From Zoogloea sp. (GTDB taxonomy: Bacteria; Pseudomonadota; Gammaproteobacteria; Burkholderiales; Rhodocyclaceae), in contig NZ_JAQVCN010000008.1 of assembly GCF_028689785.1 (NCBI RefSeq), positions 50,963-114,962 of the forward strand: DNA of 64,000 nucleotides. Direction: 5' to 3'. Below are positions 1 through 9,079 of this stretch, in pieces (position 1 is the first letter of the stretch; each line of letters opens with the position of its first letter). Both the position numbers and the translations under genes were made by a program. The notes under the pieces are model-generated. The model ran no database searches. It saw only the letters and a program-made list of their open reading frames with translations, and had not been told where the DNA came from.

Positions 1-771
1 CAGGCGCTCGGCGACCATGCTGGAGCCTTCCATCACCCGGCGCATTTGAGCGTCGATGCGTCCGCACAGCCGCTTGGTGGCGGGGTCGGCAGGGGCGTCG
101 CGCTGCTCAAGAGCGTCAAAGAAGGCGGTAGCGGCAAACCAGAAGGCGCGGGACGTGGGGACTCCCTGCAGCCTCTCAATGCCCGACACTGCTTCGCGCA
201 TCTCCTGGGGGCCGGCGGGGTCCAGGCCGTTGCGGAACCACTTGAGAAGACCGCGCTCGAAACGCCCCCGCAGGGCGCGTAGGCGCTTTGGATCTTCGCT
301 GGTGTCGGCAGGGCCGGCGAAGACCGGGCGCTGGGACAGGTCCGGGTAGAACAGCTCGCCGGGGGTCGGGGGCTCCTGGCCACGCGCCGCGGCGAGTTCG
401 ACGTAGAGATCGAAGAGCCGCAGGGCCTGATCGGGCTGGCCGCGGGTGAGTTCGTCCAGGTAGTTGCCGATGGCGGCGATGCAGCGGGAGGCGAGGCGTG
501 CAACCTCCGGGGTGTAGGACACCTGACCGGCAGCCAGTTCGCCAAGCAGGCGGTCGACATGCTCCGAGAATTGGGTCAACCCGTCCAGGCCGACGATGGA
601 CAGGGCGCCATGGGCCTGGTGCAGGTGGGTCTGGGCGAATTTGATCCGGCCGAGGCGGTCGGGGGCACTGCCGGCTTCGGCAAGCGCCGTTTCCGACCGT
701 TCCAGGGCCAGGTCGATCTCGCCTTTGACCCAGGTCAGCGGACCGAGGTCGAGTTCGTGTGCGGAGCTCAT
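1..771 (-). CDS. pilL: Type IV pilus chemosensory histidine kinase PilL/ChpA, N-terminal part (cut by window edge)
   Basis: The reading frame is open from an ATG at 771 to the left edge (257 codons, starting MSSAHELDLGPLTWVKGEID), so only the N-terminus is visible. Position directly after pilJ, and the helical segment with KFAQTHLHQAHGALSIVGLDG, fit the N-terminal FimL/Hpt-like region of the large PilL/ChpA kinases. In this family multiple phosphotransfer domains feed a CheA-like kinase core that phosphorylates PilG and PilH and controls twitching motility and cAMP. The kinase core lies outside the window, so the identification rests on operon context and the N-terminal pattern. The pilJ stop is 46 bp upstream. 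Confidence 0.85.
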   Translation of the reverse strand, partial: MSSAHELDLGPLTWVKGEIDLALERSETALAEAGSAPDRLGRIKFAQTHLHQAHGALSIVGLDGLTQFSEHVDRLLGELAAGQVSYTPEVARLASRCIAAIGNYLDELTRGQPDQALRLFDLYVELAAARGQEPPTPGELFYPDLSQRPVFAGPADTSEDPKRLRALRGRFERGLLKWFRNGLDPAGPQEMREAVSGIERLQGVPTSRAFWFAATAFFDALEQRDAPADPATKRLCGRIDAQMRRVMEGSSMVAERL

Positions 772-817
772 CAATGGGTCTTGGTCGGTTTCCGTTCCGG
801 TAGGGATGCGGCGTGGC

Positions 818-2941
818 TCAGACCTTGAAGCCGGAGACCGAGCCCTTCAGCTCGACGGCCAGGTCGGCCAACTCGCCAATCGAGACGGCCGTCTGCTGGG
901 TGCCGGTGGTGGTGCGGTCGGTGATGGCGAGAATGTTCTTCATCTTCTCGGCCACCTGGGTCGCTGCCTTGGCCTGGACTTCGGTACTGACGGAGATGCG
1001 TTCGATGAGTTCGGCAGTTTCGGCCGACACCCGTTCAATCTCTGCGAGTTCCTGGCCGGCGGTCTCGGACAGGTGGGCGCCGTCCACCACATCGCGGGTG
1101 GCGTTTTCCATGGCAGCTACGGCGTCGCCGGTGTCGGTCTGGATGGTCTTCACGATGGCACCGATCTGCTTGGTGGCTTCGGCCGAGCGTTCGGCGAGGC
1201 GCTGCACTTCTTCGGCCACCACCGAGAAGCCCCGGCCAGCTTCACCAGCCGAGGCTGCCTGGATGGCAGCGTTGAGGGCCAGTACGTTGGTCTGCTCGGT
1301 AATGTCGGAAATGAGCTCCACGATTTCGCCGATCTCTTGGGAGGACTCACCCAGACGCTTGATGCGCTTGGAAGTTTCCTGAATCTTCTCGCGGATGTCG
1401 TTCATTCCCTTGATGGTGTCTTCCACGGCGGCGGCACCCTTCTGAGCGGCCTCCAGGGAGCGGCGGGCCACCTGGGCGGACTGCAGGGCGTCTTCGGAGG
1501 CCGCGCTCATGGAGCTGGCCATGGTCTGGGCGGTTTCGCCGGCGAGGCGCAGCTCCTGGGCCTGGCGCTCGGTGGCGGCGATCAGTTCGTCGGAGGTCTG
1601 CTGGGCAGATTCGGTGGCGGAGGTTACACGAATGGCGGCGTCGTTGATGCGGCGCACCAGCACGGAGAGCTCTTCAATGGTGTAGTTAACCGAGTCGGCA
1701 ATGGCGCCGGTGATGTCTTCGGTGACGGTGGCGCGTACGGTCAGGTCACCGTCGGCCAGGTCGCCCATCTCGTTCATCAGGCGCAGAATGGCCTGCTGGG
1801 TGTTGTTGCGCTCGAATTCGGCGGTTTCCTTGAGGCGTTCGGCGGCAAGGCGGCGGCGGGCGATGTCGTCGTTGTAGGTCTTGGCCATCAGGGCCAGGCA
1901 GATCACCGTGGCCAGGGCACACAGTACGATGGCCAGGCTGACCCAGGTAAAGAAGCCGGTGTAGGCACGGGTATAACCTTCGGCGAGGGCGGAGGTCTTT
2001 TCGAGCAGGGGGCCGGAGTTCTGGAAGATCTGGCTGCCGGCCTGCTTGGCCTGCACCAGGCGCTGGATGCTGCCGAGGATGGCGGTGACGGAGGCGAGGT
2101 TGTCCTTGCCCACGTTTTCCAGTTCGGCCAGCTTGCCCTTGGCATCGCTGCCGTCGGAGGTCATCTTCTGGAGTTGCTCGATCAGCTCGCGGAAGGTGTT
2201 GGTGTCCTTGCCGAGCAGGAAGGCCACTTCAGGGTCGATGGCGTTGGCGACCAGCAGCGCGTTGGCATTCTTGGCGATACGCTGGGTCAGCATCACCACC
2301 TGGTTGGCGACGGCGATCTCGCGGGCCGATGCGCCACCCTGGAGCTTGAGGGCGGCGACCTGTTCGGACAGTTCGAGCAGCTGGGGATTCTTGGTGTTGA
2401 TGGTGTTCACCGCCTTGCCGAGGCTGGCCAGGTTCTTTTCTTGCTCGATCAGGTTGGCGGCATCCTTGTCGGTTTTCTGCCACAGCTCGGTGACCACGGC
2501 GAGTTCGTCGCTGACCGCGCTGCTGCCTCCGGGTACTGAGGTGCCGTCCACGTCGCCGCCGTTGGTGACGGCACCGAGCAGGGTGTTGAACTGCTCGCGG
2601 CTGCCTTTCAGTTCGTTGAAGGCGGCGGCGTCGCCCTGCAGGGCAAGCTGGCTGGCCTTGGCGAGCTGCTGGGACAGGGTACGCATCTGGCCTGCGGCCG
2701 TGACGTAGGCGGTGCCAAAGCTGCTGACGCGGATCTGGTAGAGCACGAAGCCGATGGTCAGGGCGGCGAAGATCAGGAAGGGGATGCGCAGCACGCGCAA
2801 CTGTTCCGCAGCACTTTTGCCGGCCAGGAAAGGCAGGGGTGCCGTGGCCTGTGCCACCTCGCCGGATTCAAGGATCGTGTCCACATTGGTGGATGCTGGT
2901 TTGCTGTCGCCGCGCGACAGACCCGGTAACTTGAATGCCAT
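818..2941 (-). CDS. pilJ: PilJ, methyl-accepting chemoreceptor of the type IV pilus system
   Basis: Inner-membrane chemoreceptor of 707 residues that passes signals to the PilL/ChpA kinase through PilI. The layout is a cytoplasmic N-terminus, a first membrane helix near residues 50-70, a long periplasmic PilJ-type sensor region, a second helix around 325-350, a HAMP linker and a C-terminal signalling domain. The receptor hairpin tip is clear ([20 protein letters not shown] followed by [20 protein letters not shown]). The length matches PilJ (about 680) rather than typical chemoreceptors. It sits between pilI and pilL, all on the minus strand. The ligand is not evident from sequence. Confidence 0.95.
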   Translation of the reverse strand: MAFKLPGLSRGDSKPASTNVDTILESGEVAQATAPLPFLAGKSAAEQLRVLRIPFLIFAALTIGFVLYQIRVSSFGTAYVTAAGQMRTLSQQLAKASQLALQGDAAAFNELKGSREQFNTLLGAVTNGGDVDGTSVPGGSSAVSDELAVVTELWQKTDKDAANLIEQEKNLASLGKAVNTINTKNPQLLELSEQVAALKLQGGASAREIAVANQVVMLTQRIAKNANALLVANAIDPEVAFLLGKDTNTFRELIEQLQKMTSDGSDAKGKLAELENVGKDNLASVTAILGSIQRLVQAKQAGSQIFQNSGPLLEKTSALAEGYTRAYTGFFTWVSLAIVLCALATVICLALMAKTYNDDIARRRLAAERLKETAEFERNNTQQAILRLMNEMGDLADGDLTVRATVTEDITGAIADSVNYTIEELSVLVRRINDAAIRVTSATESAQQTSDELIAATERQAQELRLAGETAQTMASSMSAASEDALQSAQVARRSLEAAQKGAAAVEDTIKGMNDIREKIQETSKRIKRLGESSQEIGEIVELISDITEQTNVLALNAAIQAASAGEAGRGFSVVAEEVQRLAERSAEATKQIGAIVKTIQTDTGDAVAAMENATRDVVDGAHLSETAGQELAEIERVSAETAELIERISVSTEVQAKAATQVAEKMKNILAITDRTTTGTQQTAVSIGELADLAVELKGSVSGFKV

Positions 2942-2996
2942 GGGGTTCCTCTTCAGCGGGCGGGGCCCGCTGCTCCTCCCGAATGGATTTTCATGA

Positions 2997-3512
2997 TCAT
3001 GATTGTGCTGCGTCCAGAAAACGCGTGTTATTCAGCAGGTCGGCCACCTTGAGCCGTGTCCAGGCGGTACCTCGGGCATCCCGGAGTTGCTCGCCGATCC
3101 AGGGTTGGTCTGCGTCGGGGGACGAGGGCAGGAGCTCGAAATCCTCGAGAGAGCGCAGACCCAGGGCGCGAGTCACAAGCAGCGCGCAGTTGAGGTTGTG
3201 GCGTACACCGATGAGCAGCAGACGGGCGTGCCCGGCCGGTGCGATGGCCTGGTCACCGTGAAAGGCGGCAAAATCGACCACGCCGAAGAGGTTGCCGCGC
3301 ACGCTGGCGAGACCACGGAACCAGTGCTCGCTGAGAGGGACGGGAGCCAGGGGCGGCACCGCCAGGATCTCACCCGCCTCGGTCAGGTCGACCAGCCAGT
3401 GACGTTTGCCAGCTTGCACACCCAGAAAGGCCGAGGCGCGGGTGTCCCGTGCTTCGGCGAGGCGCCGGGCCAGCCCGGCCTGGAATTCGTGGAGACTGAT
3501 CCGCTTTGCCAT
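2997..3512 (-). CDS. pilI: PilI, CheW-like coupling protein of the pilus chemosensory system
   Basis: A 171-residue protein made almost entirely of one CheW domain. It is expected to link the PilJ receptor to the PilL/ChpA kinase at the inner face of the membrane. CheW-like signatures include [11 protein letters not shown] and the segment around [19 protein letters not shown] residues near the middle (the actual text reads [17 protein letters not shown]). It lies 11 bp after the pilH stop and 55 bp before pilJ, consistent with one transcript. The PilI assignment rather than chemotaxis CheW is from operon position. Confidence 0.92.
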   Translation of the reverse strand: MAKRISLHEFQAGLARRLAEARDTRASAFLGVQAGKRHWLVDLTEAGEILAVPPLAPVPLSEHWFRGLASVRGNLFGVVDFAAFHGDQAIAPAGHARLLLIGVRHNLNCALLVTRALGLRSLEDFELLPSSPDADQPWIGEQLRDARGTAWTRLKVADLLNNTRFLDAAQS

Positions 3513-3523
3513 GCTCTTCGGCC

Positions 3524-3889
3524 TTAGCTGAAAGCCCGGATCTTCTCGAGCAGCACGCTGTGATCAAGGGGTTTGACCATGTAATCGAAAGCGCCCTGGC
3601 GCATGCCCCAGATCTTGTCGGTTTCGTGTCCCTTGCTGGTGCAGATGATGACCGGGATGTTGCGCGTGGCTTCGTCGCGGACGATGGTACGGGTGGCCTG
3701 GTAGCCATTGGTGCCAGGCATCACGACGTCCATCAGGATCAGGTCGGGCTGCTCCGTCTTGCTCTTGACCACGGCTTCATCGCCGCTTTCGGCAGTGACG
3801 ACCTGGTAGCCGCTTTTTACCAGCATCTCTGAAAGGGCGAGGCGTTCGGTCGGGGAGTCGTCGACGACGAGAATTTTCTTGATCGGCAT
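3524..3889 (-). CDS. pilH: PilH, single-domain response regulator
   Basis: A 121-residue stand-alone receiver domain. It has the acidic pair D10/D11, the phospho-acceptor D54 in LILMDVVMP, a Thr/Ser position in IICTSKG and the conserved K106 in YMVKPLD. PilH is the second CheY-like protein of the type IV pilus Chp system and in characterised species opposes PilG or acts as a phosphate sink. The frame stays open upstream into the pilG gene, but the start at 3889 (MPIKKILVVDD) gives the canonical receiver start and begins 20 bp after the pilG stop. Confidence 0.94.
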   Translation of the reverse strand: MPIKKILVVDDSPTERLALSEMLVKSGYQVVTAESGDEAVVKSKTEQPDLILMDVVMPGTNGYQATRTIVRDEATRNIPVIICTSKGHETDKIWGMRQGAFDYMVKPLDHSVLLEKIRAFS

Positions 3890-3909
3890 GGAGATGCGTC
3901 TGTGGGAGG

Positions 3910-4311
3910 TCAGTCGTTGGCAGCGGCCTGGCGCGGGGCGCCGGTGTGGCAGGCCACGGAGCGCAGCAGGCTTTCCTTCGTGAAGGGTTTGGTGAGGTAT
4001 TCGTCCGAGCCGGCAAGGCGACCACGCGCCCGGTCGAACAGGCCGTCCTTGGAGGACAGCATGATGACGGGAGTGGCCTTGAGCCGGGCGTTCTTCTTGA
4101 TCAGCGTACAGGTCTGATAGCCGTCGAGGCGCGGCATCATGATGTCGACGAAGATCAGGTCGGGGGCATGGTCGGCAATCTTGGAGAGGGCGTCGAAGCC
4201 GTCCTCCGCCAGCACCACCTGGCATCCGGCCTGGGCGAGAAAGATCTCGGCACTGCGGCGGATGGTGTTGCTGTCATCGATGACCATGACCTTGATTCCG
4301 CTGAGATTCAC
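3910..4311 (-). CDS. pilG: PilG, response regulator for pilus extension
   Basis: A 133-residue CheY-like protein with acidic residues at D12/D13, phospho-acceptor D56 in LIFVDIMMPRLDG and K108 in YLTKPFTK. PilG is the first receiver of the Chp pathway; phospho-PilG promotes pilus extension and cAMP production in Pseudomonas. It is the first pil gene of the minus-strand operon pilG-pilH-pilI-pilJ-pilL. The rubredoxin gene lies 82 bp upstream on the same strand, so the two may share a promoter. Confidence 0.94.
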   Translation of the reverse strand: MNLSGIKVMVIDDSNTIRRSAEIFLAQAGCQVVLAEDGFDALSKIADHAPDLIFVDIMMPRLDGYQTCTLIKKNARLKATPVIMLSSKDGLFDRARGRLAGSDEYLTKPFTKESLLRSVACHTGAPRQAAAND

Positions 4312-4393
4312 CTTGGTCCTCCGGGGTCCGTGCCGATGTCGTTGCGGACGTGCATTGTTGTGGTGCCTGGGCTGGGGTGATGACGGCTGGCCT

Positions 4394-4573
4394 TCAGATC
4401 GCGACCATTTCGAAGTCGTCCTTGCGTGCGCCGCATTCGGGGCAGGTCCAGTTGGGGGGGATGTCCTCCCAGCGGGTGCCCGGGGCGATGCCCTCTTCAG
4501 GGGAACCGGTTTCTTCGTCGTAGATATAACCGCAGATCAGACACATCCAGGTCCGGTATTGGGGATTTGCCAT
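4394..4573 (-). CDS. Rubredoxin
   Basis: A 59-residue iron protein with the two rubredoxin knuckles, CLICGY (C11, C14) and CPECGA (C44, C47), and the conserved YDEETGSPEEGIAPGTRWEDIP core. It carries one electron on a single Fe(Cys)4 centre in the cytoplasm. The ATG at 4573 gives MANPQYRTWMCLICGY, a standard rubredoxin N-terminus. It is divergent from thiD (91 bp between starts) and precedes the pil operon, an order common in betaproteobacteria. The redox partner is not shown by the sequence. Confidence 0.95.
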   Translation of the reverse strand: MANPQYRTWMCLICGYIYDEETGSPEEGIAPGTRWEDIPPNWTCPECGARKDDFEMVAI

Positions 4574-4664
4574 TGGGGTGCGTTGCGATGATTTCGGCTA
4601 GAATCTTCTGGATCGTGAATGGTAGCGCAGTCGCAGTTAAATTTGTGCGTCCTCGGCTTTCCTA

Positions 4665-5519
4665 ATGACTATAAACCGCAACGATCCCAATCCCCCGCTG
4701 GTTCTCGTTTTCGCCGCCGCCGACCCCACGGGTGGCGCCGGCATCCAGGCTGACATTATGACGTTGGCAGGCATGGGTTGTCATGCCCTCACCGTCATAA
4801 CCGCGCTCACCGTCCAGGATACGGCCGGCGTGGAGGACGTTCTGCCGATCGATGCCGATTTTGTTGCCGAGCAGGCGCGCGCTGTCCTTGAGGACATGCC
4901 AGTCCAGGCCTTCAAGCTTGGGGTGCTCGGCAGCGCCGACAACATTGCCGTGATTGCCGAGATCATCGCCGACTATCCCCACATTCCCGTCGTCGTCGAT
5001 CCGGTGGTGGCGTCTGGTCGCGGCGACGAGCTGGCGTCGGACGCCATGCTCGACCTGCTCTGCGAACTCATTCTGCCCCAGGCGACGGTGATCACCCCGA
5101 ACACCATGGAGGCCCGCCGGCTGGCGGCGGGCCGCACCGGCATGGGGGGCGACCCCGAAGGCCGAACCCAGTCGGACTGCGCAGCGGCGCTCATGGAGAT
5201 GGGCTGCGAGTACGTGCTCATCACCGGCTCCCATGCCCAGACACCGCAGGTGGTTAACACCTTGTACGGCAGCGGTGGGGTGGTGCGGGCCGACACCTGG
5301 GAGCGTCTGGGCGGGAGCTACCATGGTTCCGGGTGTACGCTGGCCTCGGCTGTGGCGGCTGCGTTGGCCCATGGCCTCGACATGCCGCAGGCGGTCTACG
5401 AGGCACAGGGCTTTACCTGGCAAGCGCTGGCGCATGCCTTTCGGCCCGGAATGGGGCAGCATATTCCTAACCGTATCTTCTGGGCCCGCCCGCCAGCCGG
5501 AACGGATGTTGACTCATGA
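4665..5519 (+). CDS. thiD: Hydroxymethylpyrimidine (phosphate) kinase ThiD
   Basis: Ribokinase-fold enzyme of thiamine synthesis, phosphorylating HMP and HMP-P to HMP-PP. Visible motifs are FAAADPTGGAGIQADI near the N-terminus, VVDPVVASGRGDEL, TPNTMEARRLA, and the C-terminal anion-hole/catalytic sequence YHGSGCTLASAVAAAL. The 284-residue length is normal. The stop overlaps the thiE start by 4 bp (ATGA at 5516-5519), so the two are translationally coupled. No TPP riboswitch is recognisable in the short leader. Confidence 0.95.
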   Translation: MTINRNDPNPPLVLVFAAADPTGGAGIQADIMTLAGMGCHALTVITALTVQDTAGVEDVLPIDADFVAEQARAVLEDMPVQAFKLGVLGSADNIAVIAEIIADYPHIPVVVDPVVASGRGDELASDAMLDLLCELILPQATVITPNTMEARRLAAGRTGMGGDPEGRTQSDCAAALMEMGCEYVLITGSHAQTPQVVNTLYGSGGVVRADTWERLGGSYHGSGCTLASAVAAALAHGLDMPQAVYEAQGFTWQALAHAFRPGMGQHIPNRIFWARPPAGTDVDS

Positions 5520-6130
5520 AACTGCGTGGGCTGTATATCGTGACGCCGGACCAGACTGACACCGGGGCGCTGCTGGCTGCGGTGGCCCGGGTGCTGCCGG
5601 CCCGTCCGGCGATTGTCCAGTATCGCAGCAAGCTGGCTGACGCCGGCCTGCGTCGGCTGCAGGCGACGCAACTGCTGGCCCTGTGCCGTCAGTTCGGCAT
5701 CCCGCTGGTGATCAACGACGACCTGGCTCTGGCCCTGGAGATTGACGCCGACGGCGCCCACCTGGGGCGGGACGACGGCGATCTGGCCGGCGCCCGGCAG
5801 GCCCTGGGGGCGTCCCGCATCCTCGGGGCGAGCTGCTACGGGGAGTGGTGGCGGGCTGCCGCCGCCGCTGCGGCGGGGGTCGATTACCTGGCTTTCGGGG
5901 CCATGTTTCCCTCGTCCACCAAGCCCCTGGCGCCCCTCGCACCCCTTGAAATGCTGAGTCGGGCCAAGGTGGAGTTCGGCTTGCCGGTGGCGGCGATCGG
6001 CGGGATCACCCTCGACAACGTCCCGTCGCTGATTGCCGCGGGCGCCGATCTGCCCGCCGTGATCAGCGACGTATTTTCAGCGCCCGACCCGGCTGCCCGT
6101 GCGGCCGCCTATGCCGGGCTGTTCGATTGA
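5516..6130 (+). CDS. thiE: Thiamine-phosphate synthase ThiE
   Basis: Joins HMP-PP and the thiazole phosphate to give thiamine monophosphate. Features of the TIM-barrel family are IVQYRSK (usual VQLR(D/E)K), [24 protein letters not shown], the pyrophosphate loop [10 protein letters not shown] and AIGGI near the C-terminus. The 204 residues are close to the usual 205-220. It is coupled to thiD by an ATGA overlap and followed 19 bp later by hemL, suggesting a thiD-thiE-hemL transcript. Confidence 0.95.
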   Translation: MKLRGLYIVTPDQTDTGALLAAVARVLPARPAIVQYRSKLADAGLRRLQATQLLALCRQFGIPLVINDDLALALEIDADGAHLGRDDGDLAGARQALGASRILGASCYGEWWRAAAAAAAGVDYLAFGAMFPSSTKPLAPLAPLEMLSRAKVEFGLPVAAIGGITLDNVPSLIAAGADLPAVISDVFSAPDPAARAAAYAGLFD

Positions 6131-6149
6131 CCTCTCAGGAAGCTCCCGC

Positions 6150-7436
6150 ATGACCAGTCGCAACGAAGAACTCTTTGTCCGTGCCCAGCGCACCATCCCG
6201 GGTGGCGTCAATTCGCCGGTCCGCGCCTTCCGCTCGGTGGGTGGTACGCCACGTTTCCTCAAAAAGGCTCTGGGGGCACGGGTGTGGGACGCGGACGGCA
6301 AGGAATATCTGGATTACGTGGGCTCCTGGGGCCCGGCTATCCTGGGCCATGCCGACCCGGTGGTGGTCGAAGCGGTGCGTGAGGCGGCTCTGGAGGGCTT
6401 GTCCTTCGGAGCTCCCACCGAGCGCGAGATCGACATGGCCGAGCGCCTGTGCGAGCTCTTGCCCAGCCTCGAGATGGTGCGCCTGGTGTCCAGTGGCACC
6501 GAAGCCACCATGAGCGCCATCCGCCTGGCCCGGGGCTTTACAGGCCGTGACGCGATCATCAAGTTCGAGGGCTGCTACCACGGTCATGCCGACAGTCTGC
6601 TGGTCAAGGCCGGCTCCGGCCTGCTGACCTTTGGCAACCCCTCGTCGGCCGGCGTGCCGGAAGATTTCGCCAAGCACACCATCGTGCTCGACTACAACAA
6701 CCCGGCCCAGCTGGAAGAGACTTTCCGGGAGAAGGGCGATGCCATCGCCTGTGTGATCATCGAGCCGATCGCCGGCAACATGAACCTGGTCAAGCCGTCG
6801 GCCGAGTTCATGCACCTGCTTCGTCGCCTGTGTACCGCTCACGGTACGGTGCTGATCTTCGACGAGGTGATGACCGGTTTCCGTGTCGGGCCGCGTGGGG
6901 TTCAGGGCCTGTTTGGCATCACCCCCGACCTGACCACCCTGGGCAAAGTCATCGGTGGCGGCATGCCCGTGGGGGCCTTTGGCGGCCGTCGCGACATCAT
7001 GCAGAAGATCGCCCCCCTTGGTGGTGTCTATCAGGCCGGCACCCTGTCCGGTAGCCCGGTGGCGGTGGCGGCGGGGCTGGCCAGTCTCGATCAGATCGCC
7101 CGCCCGGGCTTCTATGAAGTGCTCACCGCCCGTACCGAGCGCCTGGTGAAGGGCCTCAATGCTGCTGCCGCAAAGCAGGGTGTGCGCTTCGTTGCGGATT
7201 CGGTGGGGGGAATGTTCGGGCTCTACTTTGCTGCCGGTGTGCCCAACAGCTACGCCGATGTGATGGCCTCCGACAAGGAGCGCTTCAATCGCTTCTTCCA
7301 CGCCATGCTGGACGCCGGGCATTACTTTGCGCCGTCAGCCTTCGAGGCGGGCTTCGTGTCGGCAGCCCACTCCGAGGCAGACATCGACGCCACCATTGCG
7401 GCGGCAGATGCCTGGTTTGCCGCCAATAGGGGCTGA
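6150..7436 (+). CDS. hemL: Glutamate-1-semialdehyde 2,1-aminomutase HemL
   Basis: PLP enzyme that converts glutamate-1-semialdehyde to 5-aminolevulinate, the C5 route to heme. The 428-residue protein has the [12 protein letters not shown]-terminus, the [13 protein letters not shown] cofactor loop, [10 protein letters not shown] with the cofactor-contacting Asp, and the Schiff-base lysine K266 in [10 protein letters not shown]. The ATG at 6150 is chosen over an upstream start at 6099 because it has an AGGA ribosome site at 6137-6140 and matches family length. Confidence 0.96.
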   Translation: MTSRNEELFVRAQRTIPGGVNSPVRAFRSVGGTPRFLKKALGARVWDADGKEYLDYVGSWGPAILGHADPVVVEAVREAALEGLSFGAPTEREIDMAERLCELLPSLEMVRLVSSGTEATMSAIRLARGFTGRDAIIKFEGCYHGHADSLLVKAGSGLLTFGNPSSAGVPEDFAKHTIVLDYNNPAQLEETFREKGDAIACVIIEPIAGNMNLVKPSAEFMHLLRRLCTAHGTVLIFDEVMTGFRVGPRGVQGLFGITPDLTTLGKVIGGGMPVGAFGGRRDIMQKIAPLGGVYQAGTLSGSPVAVAAGLASLDQIARPGFYEVLTARTERLVKGLNAAAAKQGVRFVADSVGGMFGLYFAAGVPNSYADVMASDKERFNRFFHAMLDAGHYFAPSAFEAGFVSAAHSEADIDATIAAADAWFAANRG

Positions 7437-7461
7437 TACAGGCAGAGTCTGTGCGGTCTCT

Positions 7462-7497
7462 CCCCCGTGGGGTCGAACTAATTCGACCCCACGGGGG
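7462..7497. terminator. Perfect 16-bp inverted repeat between convergent hemL and mgtE
   Basis: The arms 7462-7477 and 7482-7497 are perfectly complementary (16 bp) around a CTAA loop. It lies in the 85-bp gap between the convergent hemL and mgtE stops, where a bidirectional terminator is expected. There is no T-tract on either side, so it is not a classical intrinsic terminator. Confidence 0.6.
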
Positions 7498-7521
7498 CTC
7501 CGAACTGCGCCGGAGCGTGGG

Positions 7522-8964
7522 CTACATCAGGAAGATGGTTGCCAGCCCCAGAAAGATAAAGAAGCCACCCGAGTCGGTGACGGCGGTGATGATGACGCTG
7601 GAGCCGACCGCCGGGTCTTGCCCCAGGCGGTTGCGCATCATGGGGGCCATTACCCCCACGAAGGCGGCCACCAGCAGGTTGAGCGTCATGGCGGCCGTCA
7701 TCACCGCGCCGAGCTTGCCGCTGCCGTAGAGGACCCACGACAGCACCCCGAGCAGGCCACCCCATACGATTCCGTTGATCAGGGCCACGCCCATCTCCTT
7801 TTTCAGGAGGCGGCTGAGGGCGTCGTCCTGGACCTGACCCATGGCGATGCCGCGCACGATCATGGTGATGGTCTGATTGCCCGAGTTGCCGCCAATGCCG
7901 GCCACGATGGGCATCAGGGCAGCGAGGGCCACCAGCTTCTCGATGGAGCCTTCAAAAGCACCGATCACCCGGCTGGCGATGAAGGCAGTGACCAGGTTGA
8001 CGGCCAGCCAGGCCCAGCGGTTCTTCACCGAGTCCCATACGGACGCAAAAATATCTTCCCCTTCCCGCAGACCGGCCTGGTTGAGCAGTTCGTTCTCTGT
8101 TTCCTCGCGGATGAAGTCCACCACCGTGGCCACCGTCACCCGGCCGACCAGTTTGCGGTGGTAATCCACCACCGGTGCCGACACCAGGTCGTACCGTTCG
8201 AAGGCCTGGGCGGCAGTCTCGGCCTCGTCGGAGGGTTCGAGGGTGAGGGTGTCGGTGAGCATGATCTCGCTCACTTCGGTTTCCGGATCGTTGATGAGCA
8301 GCCGGTCGATGGGCAGTACGCCGCGCAAGTGCTCGTCCCGATCCACCACGAAGAGCTGATCGGTGTGGTCGGGCAGGGCATCGAAGCGGCGCAGGTAGCG
8401 CAGCACGACTTCCAGGCTCACGTCCTCGCGCACGGTGACCATCTCGAAATCCATCAGCGCGCCGACGGAGTCTTCCGGGTAGGACATGGCGGCGCGCAGC
8501 TGCTCGCGCTCTTCCGGGTCTAGGCCCTGATACACCGCCTCCATCACCTCCCGGGGGAGGTCGGGGGCCAGATCGGCCAGTTCGTCGGCGTCCAGCTGCT
8601 CGGCTGCGGCCCGCAGGGAGGCCGGGTCCATGGACTCGATGAGGGATTCCCGCACCGCGTCGGAGACTTCGAGCAGGATCTCGCCATCCCGCTCGGCCTT
8701 GACCAGGTCCCAGACGAACAGGCGCTCGTCCAGGGGCAGAGCCTCCAGGATGTGGGCGACGTCGGCGGAGTGCAGGCTGTCGAGCTTGTGGGTCAGCTCG
8801 TGGATGTGCTGCTTGTGAACCAGGCTTTCCACCAGGTCATGCTTGGGCATGTCCTGGCGATGGACAAGGTCTTCCACCAGTTTGTGGCGGGCGAGCAGGT
8901 GCTGCACCTCGCGCAGGTGGATGTCGAGGTCGTCGTGTTGCTGGAGATCGTCGGCTTCGGCCAT
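7522..8964 (-). CDS. mgtE: Magnesium transporter MgtE
   Basis: Inner-membrane Mg2+ channel/transporter of 480 residues. It has the superhelical MgtE N domain (repeated leucine-rich helices to about residue 150), a pair of CBS domains (about 155-280) that close the pore when bound to Mg2+, and five C-terminal membrane helices. The ion-path motif PIVAGIGGNSGNQ is intact. The N-terminus carries an additional His-rich stretch (HDDLDIHLREVQHLLARHK). It is a single minus-strand gene; no Mg2+ riboswitch was recognised upstream. Confidence 0.95.
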   Translation of the reverse strand: MAEADDLQQHDDLDIHLREVQHLLARHKLVEDLVHRQDMPKHDLVESLVHKQHIHELTHKLDSLHSADVAHILEALPLDERLFVWDLVKAERDGEILLEVSDAVRESLIESMDPASLRAAAEQLDADELADLAPDLPREVMEAVYQGLDPEEREQLRAAMSYPEDSVGALMDFEMVTVREDVSLEVVLRYLRRFDALPDHTDQLFVVDRDEHLRGVLPIDRLLINDPETEVSEIMLTDTLTLEPSDEAETAAQAFERYDLVSAPVVDYHRKLVGRVTVATVVDFIREETENELLNQAGLREGEDIFASVWDSVKNRWAWLAVNLVTAFIASRVIGAFEGSIEKLVALAALMPIVAGIGGNSGNQTITMIVRGIAMGQVQDDALSRLLKKEMGVALINGIVWGGLLGVLSWVLYGSGKLGAVMTAAMTLNLLVAAFVGVMAPMMRNRLGQDPAVGSSVIITAVTDSGGFFIFLGLATIFLM

Positions 8965-9079
8965 GGTGCTGGTCCCGTGGGCAGCGGGGCGCCGGGCGGC
9001 GCGCAGGCTGCGGATTCTACGGCGTTTGCTGCGCCGCGGCGACGGCCTTTTGCATTGCGGGGCTGGTCGCGGGCAACGC

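Noticed and set aside
596..2539. 647-codon plus-strand open frame
   Set aside because: Gly-rich shadow of pilJ on the opposite strand; no start signal or recognisable domain.
2991..3002. 12-bp palindrome TCATGATCATGA between pilI and pilJ
   Set aside because: It overlaps the pilI stop codon, is short, and has no matching copy or promoter beside it.
4574..4664. TPP riboswitch upstream of thiD
   Set aside because: The leader is only about 90 bp and no CUGAGA-type core or expected stems were found.
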